DNA of 51,630 nucleotides, from positions 1 through 51,630 of the forward strand of contig CALJEL010000047.1 in the NCBI GenBank assembly GCA_938074335.1, in the 5' to 3' direction. A model generated the notes under the pieces. It searched no databases and was not told the DNA's origin. It saw only the letters and a list, made by a program, of their open reading frames with translations. The position numbers and the translations under genes are program-made. Of this stretch, positions 33,432 through 40,579 are shown piece by piece (positions within the stretch are counted from its first letter, which is position 1; each line of letters starts with the position of its first letter). This DNA is from an uncultured bacterium (GTDB lineage Bacteria > Nitrospirota > Thermodesulfovibrionia > Thermodesulfovibrionales > CALJEL01).

Positions 33432-34181
33432 ATGAAAAAATTTATTCATTATATGTTTGTCTTTTTTGCCTCTGCTGTCTTCCTCAGTGCCTGTGCCTCT
33501 GCACAAAAAAAGGATGAACCCTTTGAACCCGAGGCATGGCTCAAGAAGGCTGAAAAAATGATAGAACAGGGTGAATATCAGGAGGCAAGAAATCTGCTCC
33601 TTGAGATCAAGAACAGGGATACAACCATGAACTTTGCTCCAAAGGCACAACTCAAGATTGCCGAGTCCTATATAAAGGAAGAAGAGCCTGAACTCGCCAT
33701 TGAAGAATACAGGAAATTCTTAAGGGAATTTCCTGATCATTCTTATGCACCCTATGCCCAGTATCAAATTGCCAGTATTTATTTTCAGGGTGTAAAAGGT
33801 CCTGAAAGGGGCGCTGGTGAGGCAAAGAAGGCACTTGAAGAATTTGAGAGATTAAAAAGATTGTATCCGAGAAATCCCTACAGGGATATTATTGACATAA
33901 AAATAGAAAAATGCAGAGAGGTGATGGCAGCCTATGAATTCATGGTTGGCAAATTCTACTTTAAAAAAGAGTCCTTCAGGGCTGCACAGGGAAGATTTGA
34001 AGGTCTTATAAAGACCTATCCTGATTACAGGAATATGCCTGAGGTCCTGTATCTTCTATGGAAGACCTATATAAGCCTTAATCAAAAGGAAAAGGCAGAA
34101 AACACCTATAAAGAACTTCTTTCACGATTTCCTAATTCAAAAGAGGCATCAAAGGCAAGAACAGAGCAGCAGAGCCAGTAG
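33432..34181 (+). CDS. bamD: Outer membrane assembly lipoprotein BamD
   Basis: Periplasm-facing outer-membrane lipoprotein of the BAM complex. 249 residues: signal peptide MKKFIHYMFVFFASAVFLSAC with lipobox LSAC (Cys21), then TPR-type repeats (AEKMIEQGEYQEARNLLLEI, AIEEYRKFLREFPDHSYAP, ALEEFERLKRLYPRNPY, and a last one with YKELLSRFPNSKEAS). The last residues RTEQQSQ and the stop TAG are read out of the intergenic AGAGCAGC-type repeat that continues after the gene. The message appears leaderless. A tetratricopeptide lipoprotein of another kind is possible but BamD fits best in length and repeat layout. Confidence 0.88.
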   Translation: MKKFIHYMFVFFASAVFLSACASAQKKDEPFEPEAWLKKAEKMIEQGEYQEARNLLLEIKNRDTTMNFAPKAQLKIAESYIKEEEPELAIEEYRKFLREFPDHSYAPYAQYQIASIYFQGVKGPERGAGEAKKALEEFERLKRLYPRNPYRDIIDIKIEKCREVMAAYEFMVGKFYFKKESFRAAQGRFEGLIKTYPDYRNMPEVLYLLWKTYISLNQKEKAENTYKELLSRFPNSKEASKARTEQQSQ

Positions 34182-34277
34182 CACAGACATTCTTGTCTGT
34201 GGCTTAAAAAGTAGCATAGACATTCTTGTCTGTGGCTTACTAAGTAGTGCTACAGTGCGACAGATAGAGCAGCAGCT
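34160..34277. repeat. Repeat cluster starting within bamD
   Basis: AGAGCAGC-type octamers begin inside the last bamD codons. They lead into two copies of the dyad CACAGACATTCTTGTCTGTG (34182-34201 exact; 34215-34234 with one change), a stretch GGCTTACTAAGTAGTGCTAC and further octamers (AGTGCGAC, AGATAGAGC). Confidence 0.8.
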
Positions 34278-34348
34278 GGTAGCCGCAAGCTTTAGCTTGC
34301 GTTTTTTGTATTTCCACCATTTATCGCAGGCTGAAGCCTGCGGCTACC
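34278..34348. repeat. Paired-hairpin (REP-like) element, copy 1
   Basis: The outer arms GGTAGCCGC/GCGGCTACC enclose two hairpins, CGCAAGC-TTTA-GCTTGCG and CGCAGGC-TGAA-GCCTGCG, separated by a linker containing GTATTTCCACCATTTATCGC. The linker with its flanking GCGTTTTTT recurs exactly inverted at 39091-39119. Structure and size resemble REP/BIME units mobilised by RAYT transposases. Confidence 0.85.
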
Positions 34349-34361
34349 TCACTGCTGAGGA

Positions 34362-34367
34362 TAAAAT
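34362..34367 (+). promoter_or_regulatory. -10 element five bases before the siroheme gene
   Basis: TAAAAT is followed by TTGTC and ATG 34373, the same five-base spacing as at 11114 and 33421. The preceding TGAGG does not give a TGn extension in register. No -35 box is obvious. Confidence 0.4.
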
Positions 34368-34372
34368 TTGTC

Positions 34373-35014
34373 ATGGTCATAAAATATTATTACCCTGTCT
34401 TTTTGGCTCTTAAAGGAAAAGACTGTGTTGTTATTGGCGGTGGGAGGGTTGCTGAAAGAAAGATAAGGTCACTCCTCAAAGCAGGTGCATCCGTCACTGT
34501 GATAAGTCCTCAGATTACTGAAAACATTAAACGACTTGTTAAGAAAAATAAAATAAAGCTTCTCAAAAGACAGTACAGGAAAGGAGACCTTAAAAAGGCC
34601 TTTCTTGTGGTAGCAGCCACATCCTCAAGAGAACTTCATGAAAAGATTGCAGGAGAATTTAAAGGACTTCTTAATGTGGTGGATGAACCTGAATTATGTA
34701 ATTTTATAGTACCCTCAGTGGTTAAAAGAGGACCTCTCACCATTGCCGTATCCACATCTGGAGCCTCTCCAGCCATGGCAAAGACAATAAGAAAAGAGCT
34801 TGAAGATTTATATCCTGAAGAGCTTGGCCTCTATCTAAATGAACTCAAGAGGTTAAGAAAAAAAATTATAAAACTGCCGCTCAGAGAAAAAATCAGGTTT
34901 ATTCGTCTTCTTACATCTCCTGATATACTTAAAGCCCTCAGGAGCAAGAAAAATCCCAGAACCCTTATCAAGGGCTTGATGGATGGACTATCCCTGAAGG
35001 AAATGAAATCCTGA
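34373..35014 (+). CDS. Precorrin-2 dehydrogenase/sirohydrochlorin ferrochelatase (siroheme synthase N-terminal type)
   Basis: Makes sirohydrochlorin and/or siroheme from precorrin-2; siroheme is the cofactor of sulfite reductase. 213 residues, the length of stand-alone Met8/CysG-N proteins. The NAD-binding start YYPVFLALKGKDCVVIGGGRVAERKI is followed by the catalytic-Asp region NVVDEPELCNFIVPSVVKRG and TSGASPAMAKTIRKELE. There is no methyltransferase domain. The last 47 bases overlap the convergent DUF4912 gene. It probably supplies siroheme to the sulfite reductase encoded elsewhere. Confidence 0.93.
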   Translation: MVIKYYYPVFLALKGKDCVVIGGGRVAERKIRSLLKAGASVTVISPQITENIKRLVKKNKIKLLKRQYRKGDLKKAFLVVAATSSRELHEKIAGEFKGLLNVVDEPELCNFIVPSVVKRGPLTIAVSTSGASPAMAKTIRKELEDLYPEELGLYLNELKRLRKKIIKLPLREKIRFIRLLTSPDILKALRSKKNPRTLIKGLMDGLSLKEMKS

Positions 35015-35651
35015 CAGCCTCGGGTAATTCCTTAAGGCCTGGCATCTCTGGAAGTTTAATAGTGTTTGACCGTAGGATTGGAACAAACCTGCCCTGTTTC
35101 TTGATACCCATCTCGGCACAGAATTCTCCAGACCTTCCCATATCAATGTGAAAACCACCAGCATCCTGCTGCATCTGGAGTTCGAAATAAGGAGCTGTCT
35201 CGATAACCTTTCCTCCGCTTATATCATAAATCCTCAGGATAAACCTTTCACCTTCATACAGCTCCCTTGTTTCTTTGTTTATCTCCCAGTAAATATAAAA
35301 GGTCTGCTGATTAACAGGCACAAGGCCAAGGAGATTCTTAGTTATGGCCACGGTGGGTGGAGGTGCTGGTAAAGAAACAGGCCTCTCCTCTTTTACAGAA
35401 ACAGGCTTGAGTAGGGCTGCTGGTGCACCTGATGGTCTCTTTTTTGAGCGTGTTTTAGAAACTGGTTTTACCGCAACCTTTTCCTTGACTACTGATTTTT
35501 TTATCTTTCTTAAGGTCTTTAATCTCATTGACTTACTTATTAATGAGGCAAGCTCTTCCTTCTTTGCTGTTCTCGGCACAGAAAGCCCCATTTCCTTTGC
35601 CATTGACCTGAGCTCTGTGATCTTTTTCTTAAGGAGTTCCTTTTTTGTCAT
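34968..35651 (-). CDS. DUF4912 protein with Rho-N/SAP-like N-terminus
   Basis: 227 residues. The first 45 residues (KKITELRSMAKEMGLSVPRT, then KEELASLISKSM) match the Rho N-terminal/SAP-like nucleic-acid-binding fold. A basic Pro/Ala-rich linker runs to about residue 100, and the rest is a DUF4912 domain (VPVNQQTFYIYWEI, RIYDISGG, FHIDMGRSGEFCAEMGIK). This combination is known in many bacteria but has no assigned function. Its 3' end overlaps the siroheme gene by 47 bases on the opposite strand. Confidence 0.85.
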   Translation of the reverse strand: MTKKELLKKKITELRSMAKEMGLSVPRTAKKEELASLISKSMRLKTLRKIKKSVVKEKVAVKPVSKTRSKKRPSGAPAALLKPVSVKEERPVSLPAPPPTVAITKNLLGLVPVNQQTFYIYWEINKETRELYEGERFILRIYDISGGKVIETAPYFELQMQQDAGGFHIDMGRSGEFCAEMGIKKQGRFVPILRSNTIKLPEMPGLKELPEAVRISFPSGIVHPSSP

Positions 35652-35706
35652 GATAACCCCCTTTCAAGGTGCCTAATCGTAAGGTCTTACAGCGTGGGGT
35701 TAAAGC

Positions 35707-35751
35707 AAGTTTTACCCACACAAACCTCAGAAATGTTTTATGGTAAAACTT
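35707..35751. other. Inverted repeat between DUF4912 gene and polA
   Basis: AAGTTTTACC (35707-35716) and GGTAAAACTT (35742-35751) are exact complements 25 bases apart, in the 141-base gap. It could be a regulator site for the DUF4912 gene or a polA mRNA end; nothing distinguishes the two. Confidence 0.35.
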
Positions 35752-35792
35752 ATCACAGAAGGTGTTATTTAGTCAAGAAAAATAGCCTCCCC

Positions 35793-38423
35793 CTAAACTG
35801 CCTCTGCCCAGTTTCTGCCTATCCCAATCTTGACAACAATGGGGACCTCAAGGGCAATAACAGATTCCATCTCCCTTTTAATAAGCTCCTTCACCTCTGA
35901 AAGCTCCTCTTCCTTTATCTCAAAGAGTAGCTCATCATGAATCTGAAGAAGCATCCTTGACTTAAACTCACCCTTCCTAAGCAGATTCCATATCCTTATC
36001 ATGGCAAGTTTTATAATATCAGAGGCTGTTCCCTGTATTGGAGAATTTATTGCAAGCCTCTCACCGAGACTGCGTGTTGCACTGTTTCTGCTTCTAAGCT
36101 CAGGAATGGGTCTTTTCCTTCCAAAGAGTGTCTCTGCATAACCCTTTTCTTCAGCTTTCCTTATAAGGGACAGGGAGCATTCCTTAATCGCAGGGTGTCT
36201 TATAAAAAACTGATCTATATAATCCTGAGCCTCCTGCTTTTCAATTCCAAGGGTCTCGCTAAGACCAAAGGCAGTCATTCCATAGATTATGCCAAAGTTC
36301 ACGGTCTTTGCGATCCTCCTTTGCTCGGGGCTCACCCTGTCTGGTTCAACACCGAAAAGTTCAGAGGCTGTGAGATTATGGATATCAATACCTTCCCTGA
36401 ATGCCCTGATAAATCTTTCATCTCCGCTCATATGGGCAAGTATCCTTAATTCTATCTGGGAATAGTCTGCAGAAAGGATCATAAAACCCTCTTCTGCTAC
36501 AAAGGCCTGTCTTATCCTCTCTCCCCAGACTCCACGAACAGGTATATTTTGAAGATTTGGCTCACTGCTTGATAGCCTTCCTGTTGCCGTGATCGTCTGG
36601 TTAAAGGAGGTATGGAGTCTTCCTGTGAGAGGACTGACAAGCACAGGCAGGGCATCCACATAGGTGGTCTTGAGTTTGAAGAGGGTCCTGTAATTAAGTA
36701 TCTCTCTGGGGAGTTCATGCTCATTGGCAAGCTCCTCAAGGACACTGAGTTCTGTGGAATATCCTGTCTTTGTCCTCTTTTTTGGTTTCAGTCCCAGCCG
36801 ACTGAAGAGTATCTCTGAAAGCTGTTTTGGTGAATTTATGTTGAATTCTCCACCCGCAAGGAAATATATCCTTGCTCTCAGAGTATCAAGGACATTTTCA
36901 AGTTCCTTTGAAAGGTCTTTAAGAATCGATATATCAATCTTTATGCCTGTCCTTTCCATATCAGCAAGCACCTTAACAAGGGGCATTTCTATCTCGTTAT
37001 AAATATTTACAAGACCAAGGTCTTCAAGTTTTTTTATGAGGATTTCATACAATCTCAACTTGCAGAAGCTATTCTGTGAAGAATACTTAATTAAAAGCTC
37101 TTCTCGTACCCCACAAAATCCAGAGATTTTGTGGGGACCCTTTTGCTGTGGTGAGGGAACAGCAGATATATCTTCCATGCCAAGCTTTTTGATACCTGGA
37201 TACTCTATACAGAGGTCATCAAGCAGATGATTGGGCCTCAGAGGATTAACAAGATAGGAGGCTATCTGAACATCTTCAAGCCTTCCTTCCAGTTCAATGC
37301 CGCAACTGAGAAGTGCTATTATGTCCTTTTTAATGTCATGGCTTATCTTCTGGCCCTCTGACATGAATAATGGTTTGAGTGCCTGTAAGTCCTTCATGTC
37401 ATTAATTGGTAGATAGTATACCTTCGAACCATCTGAATCAATCGGTATAACAGCTATCCCCTTAAAAAGAGGTGATAAAGGCTCACCTTCATAAAGAAGG
37501 TCAAAGCCAAAACCCCTCTCCACACCCGGTATCTCCATCACTTCCTGAGGAGCATCAAGTATAACTGTCTTTACCTCTAAGGTTACCGGTAAGAGTTTAA
37601 GAAGTTTTGAAAATTCACACTCCTTAAATATATTGAGAAGCTCATTCCACAGAGGCTCCTTTTTCTTAAGCTCTTCAGAGCTAATACTGATGGGGACATC
37701 TCTGTCTATCTTTGCAAGCTCATAACTGAGCTTTAAGATCTCCAGATTCTCTTCAATAAGTTTTCTCAATCTCTCTTTTTTAATTAATGAAGGGTTTGCT
37801 ATTATTTCCTCAAGCCTTCCATAATTCAGGACCTCAAGGCCGATCTTCTCACCAATGCCCTTTATGCCCGGTATATTATCAATTGTATCTCCAGCCAGTG
37901 CTATAAGTTCAGGTATCCTCCCTGGTGGCAATCCATATCTTTCCTCAACCGCCGAACTGTCATAAACTATATTTTTCATTGGGTCAAACATCTTTATCCT
38001 TTCATTAACCACCTGAAGGATGTCTTTATCACCACTTACAATGAATATCTCGTGGCCCCTGGACCTGAGCTGTTCTGCCACTGTGGCAAGGATATCATCA
38101 GCCTCATATCCAGGGATTTCTATAACCTTTATTCCAAAGGCCTCAACAATCCTTCTGATATAGGGGATCTGAACAGTCAGGTCATCTGGTGCCTTTGGCC
38201 TCTGTGCCTTGTATTCTTCAAAGGTCCTGTGTCTCCTTGTTGGCTCAGGACGGTCAAAGACAACAGCAATCCCATCCGGCTTTTTTTCATTGAGTATCTT
38301 AAGGAGCATGTTTGTAAATCCATAGATTGCATTGGTGGGAAGACCCTTTGAAGTGGAAAGGTCCTTTATTGCAAAGTATGCCCTGTAGATATAGGAGCTT
38401 CCATCTATGAGATAGATTGTCAT
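35793..38423 (-). CDS. polA: DNA polymerase I
   Basis: Repair and Okazaki-fragment polymerase, 876 residues. The 5' nuclease domain (LIDGSSYIYRAYFAI, VFDRPEPTRRHRTFEEYKAQ, YEADDILATVA, GDKDILQVV, GDTIDNIPGIKGIGEK) is complete. The middle 3'-5' exonuclease-like domain has lost the usual D-x-E start (it reads GFDLLYEGE), so proofreading is unlikely. The polymerase domain has motif A LSADYSQIELRI, motif B RRIAKTVNFGIIYG and motif C LQIHDELLFE. A palindromic repeat is inserted in frame between the exonuclease-like and polymerase domains (37109-37136, coding GPHKISGFCG). TATAAT lies exactly five bases before the ATG, with no ribosome-binding site. Confidence 0.96.
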   Translation of the reverse strand: MTIYLIDGSSYIYRAYFAIKDLSTSKGLPTNAIYGFTNMLLKILNEKKPDGIAVVFDRPEPTRRHRTFEEYKAQRPKAPDDLTVQIPYIRRIVEAFGIKVIEIPGYEADDILATVAEQLRSRGHEIFIVSGDKDILQVVNERIKMFDPMKNIVYDSSAVEERYGLPPGRIPELIALAGDTIDNIPGIKGIGEKIGLEVLNYGRLEEIIANPSLIKKERLRKLIEENLEILKLSYELAKIDRDVPISISSEELKKKEPLWNELLNIFKECEFSKLLKLLPVTLEVKTVILDAPQEVMEIPGVERGFGFDLLYEGEPLSPLFKGIAVIPIDSDGSKVYYLPINDMKDLQALKPLFMSEGQKISHDIKKDIIALLSCGIELEGRLEDVQIASYLVNPLRPNHLLDDLCIEYPGIKKLGMEDISAVPSPQQKGPHKISGFCGVREELLIKYSSQNSFCKLRLYEILIKKLEDLGLVNIYNEIEMPLVKVLADMERTGIKIDISILKDLSKELENVLDTLRARIYFLAGGEFNINSPKQLSEILFSRLGLKPKKRTKTGYSTELSVLEELANEHELPREILNYRTLFKLKTTYVDALPVLVSPLTGRLHTSFNQTITATGRLSSSEPNLQNIPVRGVWGERIRQAFVAEEGFMILSADYSQIELRILAHMSGDERFIRAFREGIDIHNLTASELFGVEPDRVSPEQRRIAKTVNFGIIYGMTAFGLSETLGIEKQEAQDYIDQFFIRHPAIKECSLSLIRKAEEKGYAETLFGRKRPIPELRSRNSATRSLGERLAINSPIQGTASDIIKLAMIRIWNLLRKGEFKSRMLLQIHDELLFEIKEEELSEVKELIKREMESVIALEVPIVVKIGIGRNWAEAV
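37109..37136. repeat. Palindromic repeat inserted in polA coding sequence
   Basis: CCCCACAAAATC and GATTTTGTGGGG form a perfect 12-bp stem with a four-base loop, 28 bases in total, within an open reading frame. In the protein it gives the hydrophilic stretch QQKGPHKISGFCGVRE between domains. A similar sequence (CCCAGAA..ATTTTCTGGGG) is intergenic at about 46170-46200. Confidence 0.75.
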
Positions 38424-38428
38424 CTGTT

Positions 38429-38436
38429 ATTATAAT
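38429..38436. promoter_or_regulatory. Shared -10 region of divergent polA and folK
   Basis: ATTATAAT contains TATAAT on both strands: minus 38434-38429, five bases before the polA ATG, and plus 38431-38436, nine bases before the folK ATG. Only 22 bases separate the two start codons, so both messages must be nearly or fully leaderless and the two promoters must exclude each other. Confidence 0.55.
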
Positions 38437-38445
38437 ACATCCACC

Positions 38446-38904
38446 ATGTACGTGACTGTTTACATAGGGATTGGTTCCAATCTTGGCAACAGGGAGGAAA
38501 ATTGTCTTAAGGCTATAAGACTCCTTGAGGAAAGGGGCATAAAGGTTCTTAAAAGGTCATCCCTTTATGAAACAGAACCATGGGGAGTGAAGGAACAGCC
38601 CATGTTTATAAATATGGTGGTTGAGGCTGAGACTGAATATACCCCATCAGAGTTACTCGGAGTTCTCAAGTCAATTGAAAGGTCTATGGGAAGGACTGAA
38701 ACAAAAAGATGGGGGCCGAGACTCATTGATCTTGATATACTTTTTTATAATAACCTGATTCTTGATACACCTGAGCTCAAGATTCCCCATCCCCGTATTC
38801 AAGAAAGGCTTTTTGTCCTCAAGCCCCTTACAGAGATAGCCCCTCAGCTTGAACATCCTGTTTTAAAGAAAAAGATCAAGGATTTATTGAATATGGCTCA
38901 TTAA
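38446..38904 (+). CDS. folK: 2-amino-4-hydroxy-6-hydroxymethyldihydropteridine pyrophosphokinase
   Basis: Folate biosynthesis enzyme that pyrophosphorylates 6-hydroxymethyldihydropterin. 152 residues, family length. Key parts: IGIGSNLGNREENCL at the N-terminus, SSLYETEPWGVKEQPMFINM, then GRTETKRWGPRLIDLDILFY with the Mg-binding DLD motif, and IPHPRIQERLFVLKPLTEI. The ATG has no Shine-Dalgarno; TATAAT ends nine bases upstream. Repeats start directly after the stop codon. Confidence 0.96.
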   Translation: MYVTVYIGIGSNLGNREENCLKAIRLLEERGIKVLKRSSLYETEPWGVKEQPMFINMVVEAETEYTPSELLGVLKSIERSMGRTETKRWGPRLIDLDILFYNNLILDTPELKIPHPRIQERLFVLKPLTEIAPQLEHPVLKKKIKDLLNMAH

Positions 38905-39030
38905 AGTAGTGCGATAGCACACCTGACGGTGAAGTAAGTTAGGGATTAGTGAATTAGTGAGTTAGTGATTAGTGAGTTAGTATTTTCTAATTCACTAACT
39001 CACTTGCATACTAACTCACTACTTTAGCAC
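38905..39030. repeat. Composite dyad repeat after folK
   Basis: This copy has AGTAGTGCGATAGCACACCT, GACGGTGAAGTAAGTTAGGG, five or six AGTGAATT-type units, TATTTTC, and the complementary half CTAATTCACTAACTCACTTG and CATACTAACTCACTACTTTAGC, ending in CTGTCACTCT. It is a short version of the element at 31081-31365 with the same boundaries. No gene lies in 38905-39255. Confidence 0.85.
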
Positions 39031-39047
39031 TGTCACTCTATTAAGGA

Positions 39048-39161
39048 GGTAGCCGCAGGCTTCAGCCTATGTGGCGCAGGCTTCCAGCCTGCGATAAATG
39101 GTGGAAATACAAAAAACGCCTTCAACAGGCTGGAAGCCTGTTCTACCAGTTTGCGGCTACC
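39048..39161. repeat. Paired-hairpin (REP-like) element, copy 2
   Basis: Outer arms GGTAGCCGC/GCGGCTACC as in 34278-34348 but inverted and longer (114 bp). It contains GCAGGCTTCAGCC, CGCAGGC-TTCCA-GCCTGCG, the linker GCGATAAATGGTGGAAATAC with AAAAAACGC, and an extra hairpin ACAGGCTGGAAGCCTGT. Confidence 0.85.
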
Positions 39162-39182
39162 TACTTGCGATTGCCCTCAAAA

Positions 39183-39207
39183 GGGCAGGGGCAAGCCCTG
39201 CCCCTAC
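39183..39207. repeat. Short palindrome related to the GTAGGGGC family
   Basis: GGGCAGGG-GCAAG-CCCTGCCC followed by CTAC. Read on the minus strand it begins GTAGGGGCAGGG, so it shares one arm with the 28-bp palindromes but is less symmetric. Confidence 0.6.
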
Positions 39208-39255
39208 TTGCTTGCACCATATTCCGTGAAGAGCCATAAATAAAGGGCTATGTCT

Positions 39256-40425
39256 TTAAGGATTAAGAAGTCTAAAGCTCGAGTATCTCCATTCTACACC
39301 TAAAAATCCGGCTTTAGTCTCATATTCTACCCTGTCCCCTACCTTTGCCCTTTCATAGAAGCTATCTGATACTGTCAAAGGTTCACAATATTTTTTCTGA
39401 CTATGTAGTTCTTTTAAGATGATCCCTTTGCCTCTTTTGAGACTAATATGTTTTGAAACAATAATATCTCTCTTTATTTCTGGTTTTGAGGTATCAAACT
39501 TTCCATTTATGAAGGTAAGAAAAAATAAGGAGGTGAACAAGTAGAGGATCATAAAGGAAAGAAAAGAATTCAAAAAGATTCTTGAAAAAAAACTTTTGTT
39601 ACCTACAAAAAAGAGCACTAAGCTCAAATAAAGGAAATAGAGAAAAGTAAAAATTTTTAAACCAAGATATAAAAGGTCTAACATACAGAGCGGTATAAAT
39701 TTCCAAAAATTTCCTATTAATGCCAAAAGGAAAAATAAAACAGTCAGCAAAATGGGTAGCTTAAAACTTAACCAGCTTCTTAAAGCTTCTTTATCAGTTG
39801 ATTTGGGAGTTTCCGTTAAAAGGTAACTATATTCCCTTAGTTGATCTAAGGCGTTATAAATATTAACTTTATGGATATGGGAAATTTTATTTCTGATTTG
39901 CCAACTACATCTTAATTCGCCCTTTCTTATTTCAAAAGATTGAATGCCGGTATCTTTGAAAAATTTTTCCAGGGAGTTTAAGGTAATTTTATTTAGCACT
40001 TTTTTTACCCAGAGAGGATCTTCAAACTCTTGAGCCAAGCCATTCTCTAATTTACTCGCCAAGATTTTATCAAACCAATCAGGAACCCATAATCTTAAAT
40101 AACCTTCTGTTTTCGCAGGAAGACTGATATAAAGCTTAAAATTTCGCCTTAGTCCTGATACCCAAATCTTTACCCTCAAGCCATTCCTGATTAGTTCCGC
40201 TGAAAGATAGGGGAAAAACAATAACTTAAGGTTTATAGCTCCAAGGTCTGAAAGATAATTTTTAGCTTCCTTCACCAAGTTATAATTGGCCAAAAATATA
40301 AATAATAACCCAAGGATAGAAAGGATGATAATTATTTCCATACTCCCATAATCTGCCATTAGAAATTTATAAAAAGCCTTTAATAAAACTGGCAGTCTGC
40401 CGAAAAAAAGCTTTACCTGCGACAC
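39256..40425 (-). CDS. Hypothetical multi-pass membrane protein
   Basis: Not recognised. Up to 389 residues. Hydrophobic segments: near residues 29-48 (MEIIIILSILGLLFIFLANY), 226-246 (LPILLTVLFFLLALIGNFW), 248-280 (a long one with LLYLGLKIFTFLYFLYLSLV) and about 287-310 (FLSFMILYLFTSLFFLTFI). A soluble region of about 170 residues lies between the first two, and a C-terminal soluble tail ends in GVEWRYSSFRLL. The first 22 codons lie in repeat DNA (CGGCAGACTGCCAG, TTTCTAATGGCAGATTA), so the true start may be ATG 40359 (MADYGSMEIIII) or 40341. The gene looks more AT-rich than its neighbours and is isolated among repeats, which suggests acquisition by transfer. Confidence 0.65.
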   Translation of the reverse strand: MSQVKLFFGRLPVLLKAFYKFLMADYGSMEIIIILSILGLLFIFLANYNLVKEAKNYLSDLGAINLKLLFFPYLSAELIRNGLRVKIWVSGLRRNFKLYISLPAKTEGYLRLWVPDWFDKILASKLENGLAQEFEDPLWVKKVLNKITLNSLEKFFKDTGIQSFEIRKGELRCSWQIRNKISHIHKVNIYNALDQLREYSYLLTETPKSTDKEALRSWLSFKLPILLTVLFFLLALIGNFWKFIPLCMLDLLYLGLKIFTFLYFLYLSLVLFFVGNKSFFSRIFLNSFLSFMILYLFTSLFFLTFINGKFDTSKPEIKRDIIVSKHISLKRGKGIILKELHSQKKYCEPLTVSDSFYERAKVGDRVEYETKAGFLGVEWRYSSFRLLNP

Positions 40426-40485
40426 CTTAGTGTAATACTATTAATAAGCTTACTATACATAACTAACTTCACCTTTTGGGTGAAG

Positions 40486-40566
40486 ACTTTTTGCTACATA
40501 ATAAATAAAATTTGTCGCATTGTAAAGACTTTGAGGCAGACTGCCAGTTTTCTAATGGCAAAATAG
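40486..40566. repeat. 80-bp dispersed intergenic repeat, copy 2
   Basis: Nearly identical to bases 1-80: CTACATAATAAATAAAATTT, GTCGCATTGTAAAGACTTTG, AGGCAGACTGCCAGTTTTCT, AATGGCAAAATAGAG. In this copy the end of the repeat supplies the -10-like TAAAAT located five bases before the DUF1460 gene. Confidence 0.85.
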
Positions 40567-40579
40567 AGTAAAATCTCCT

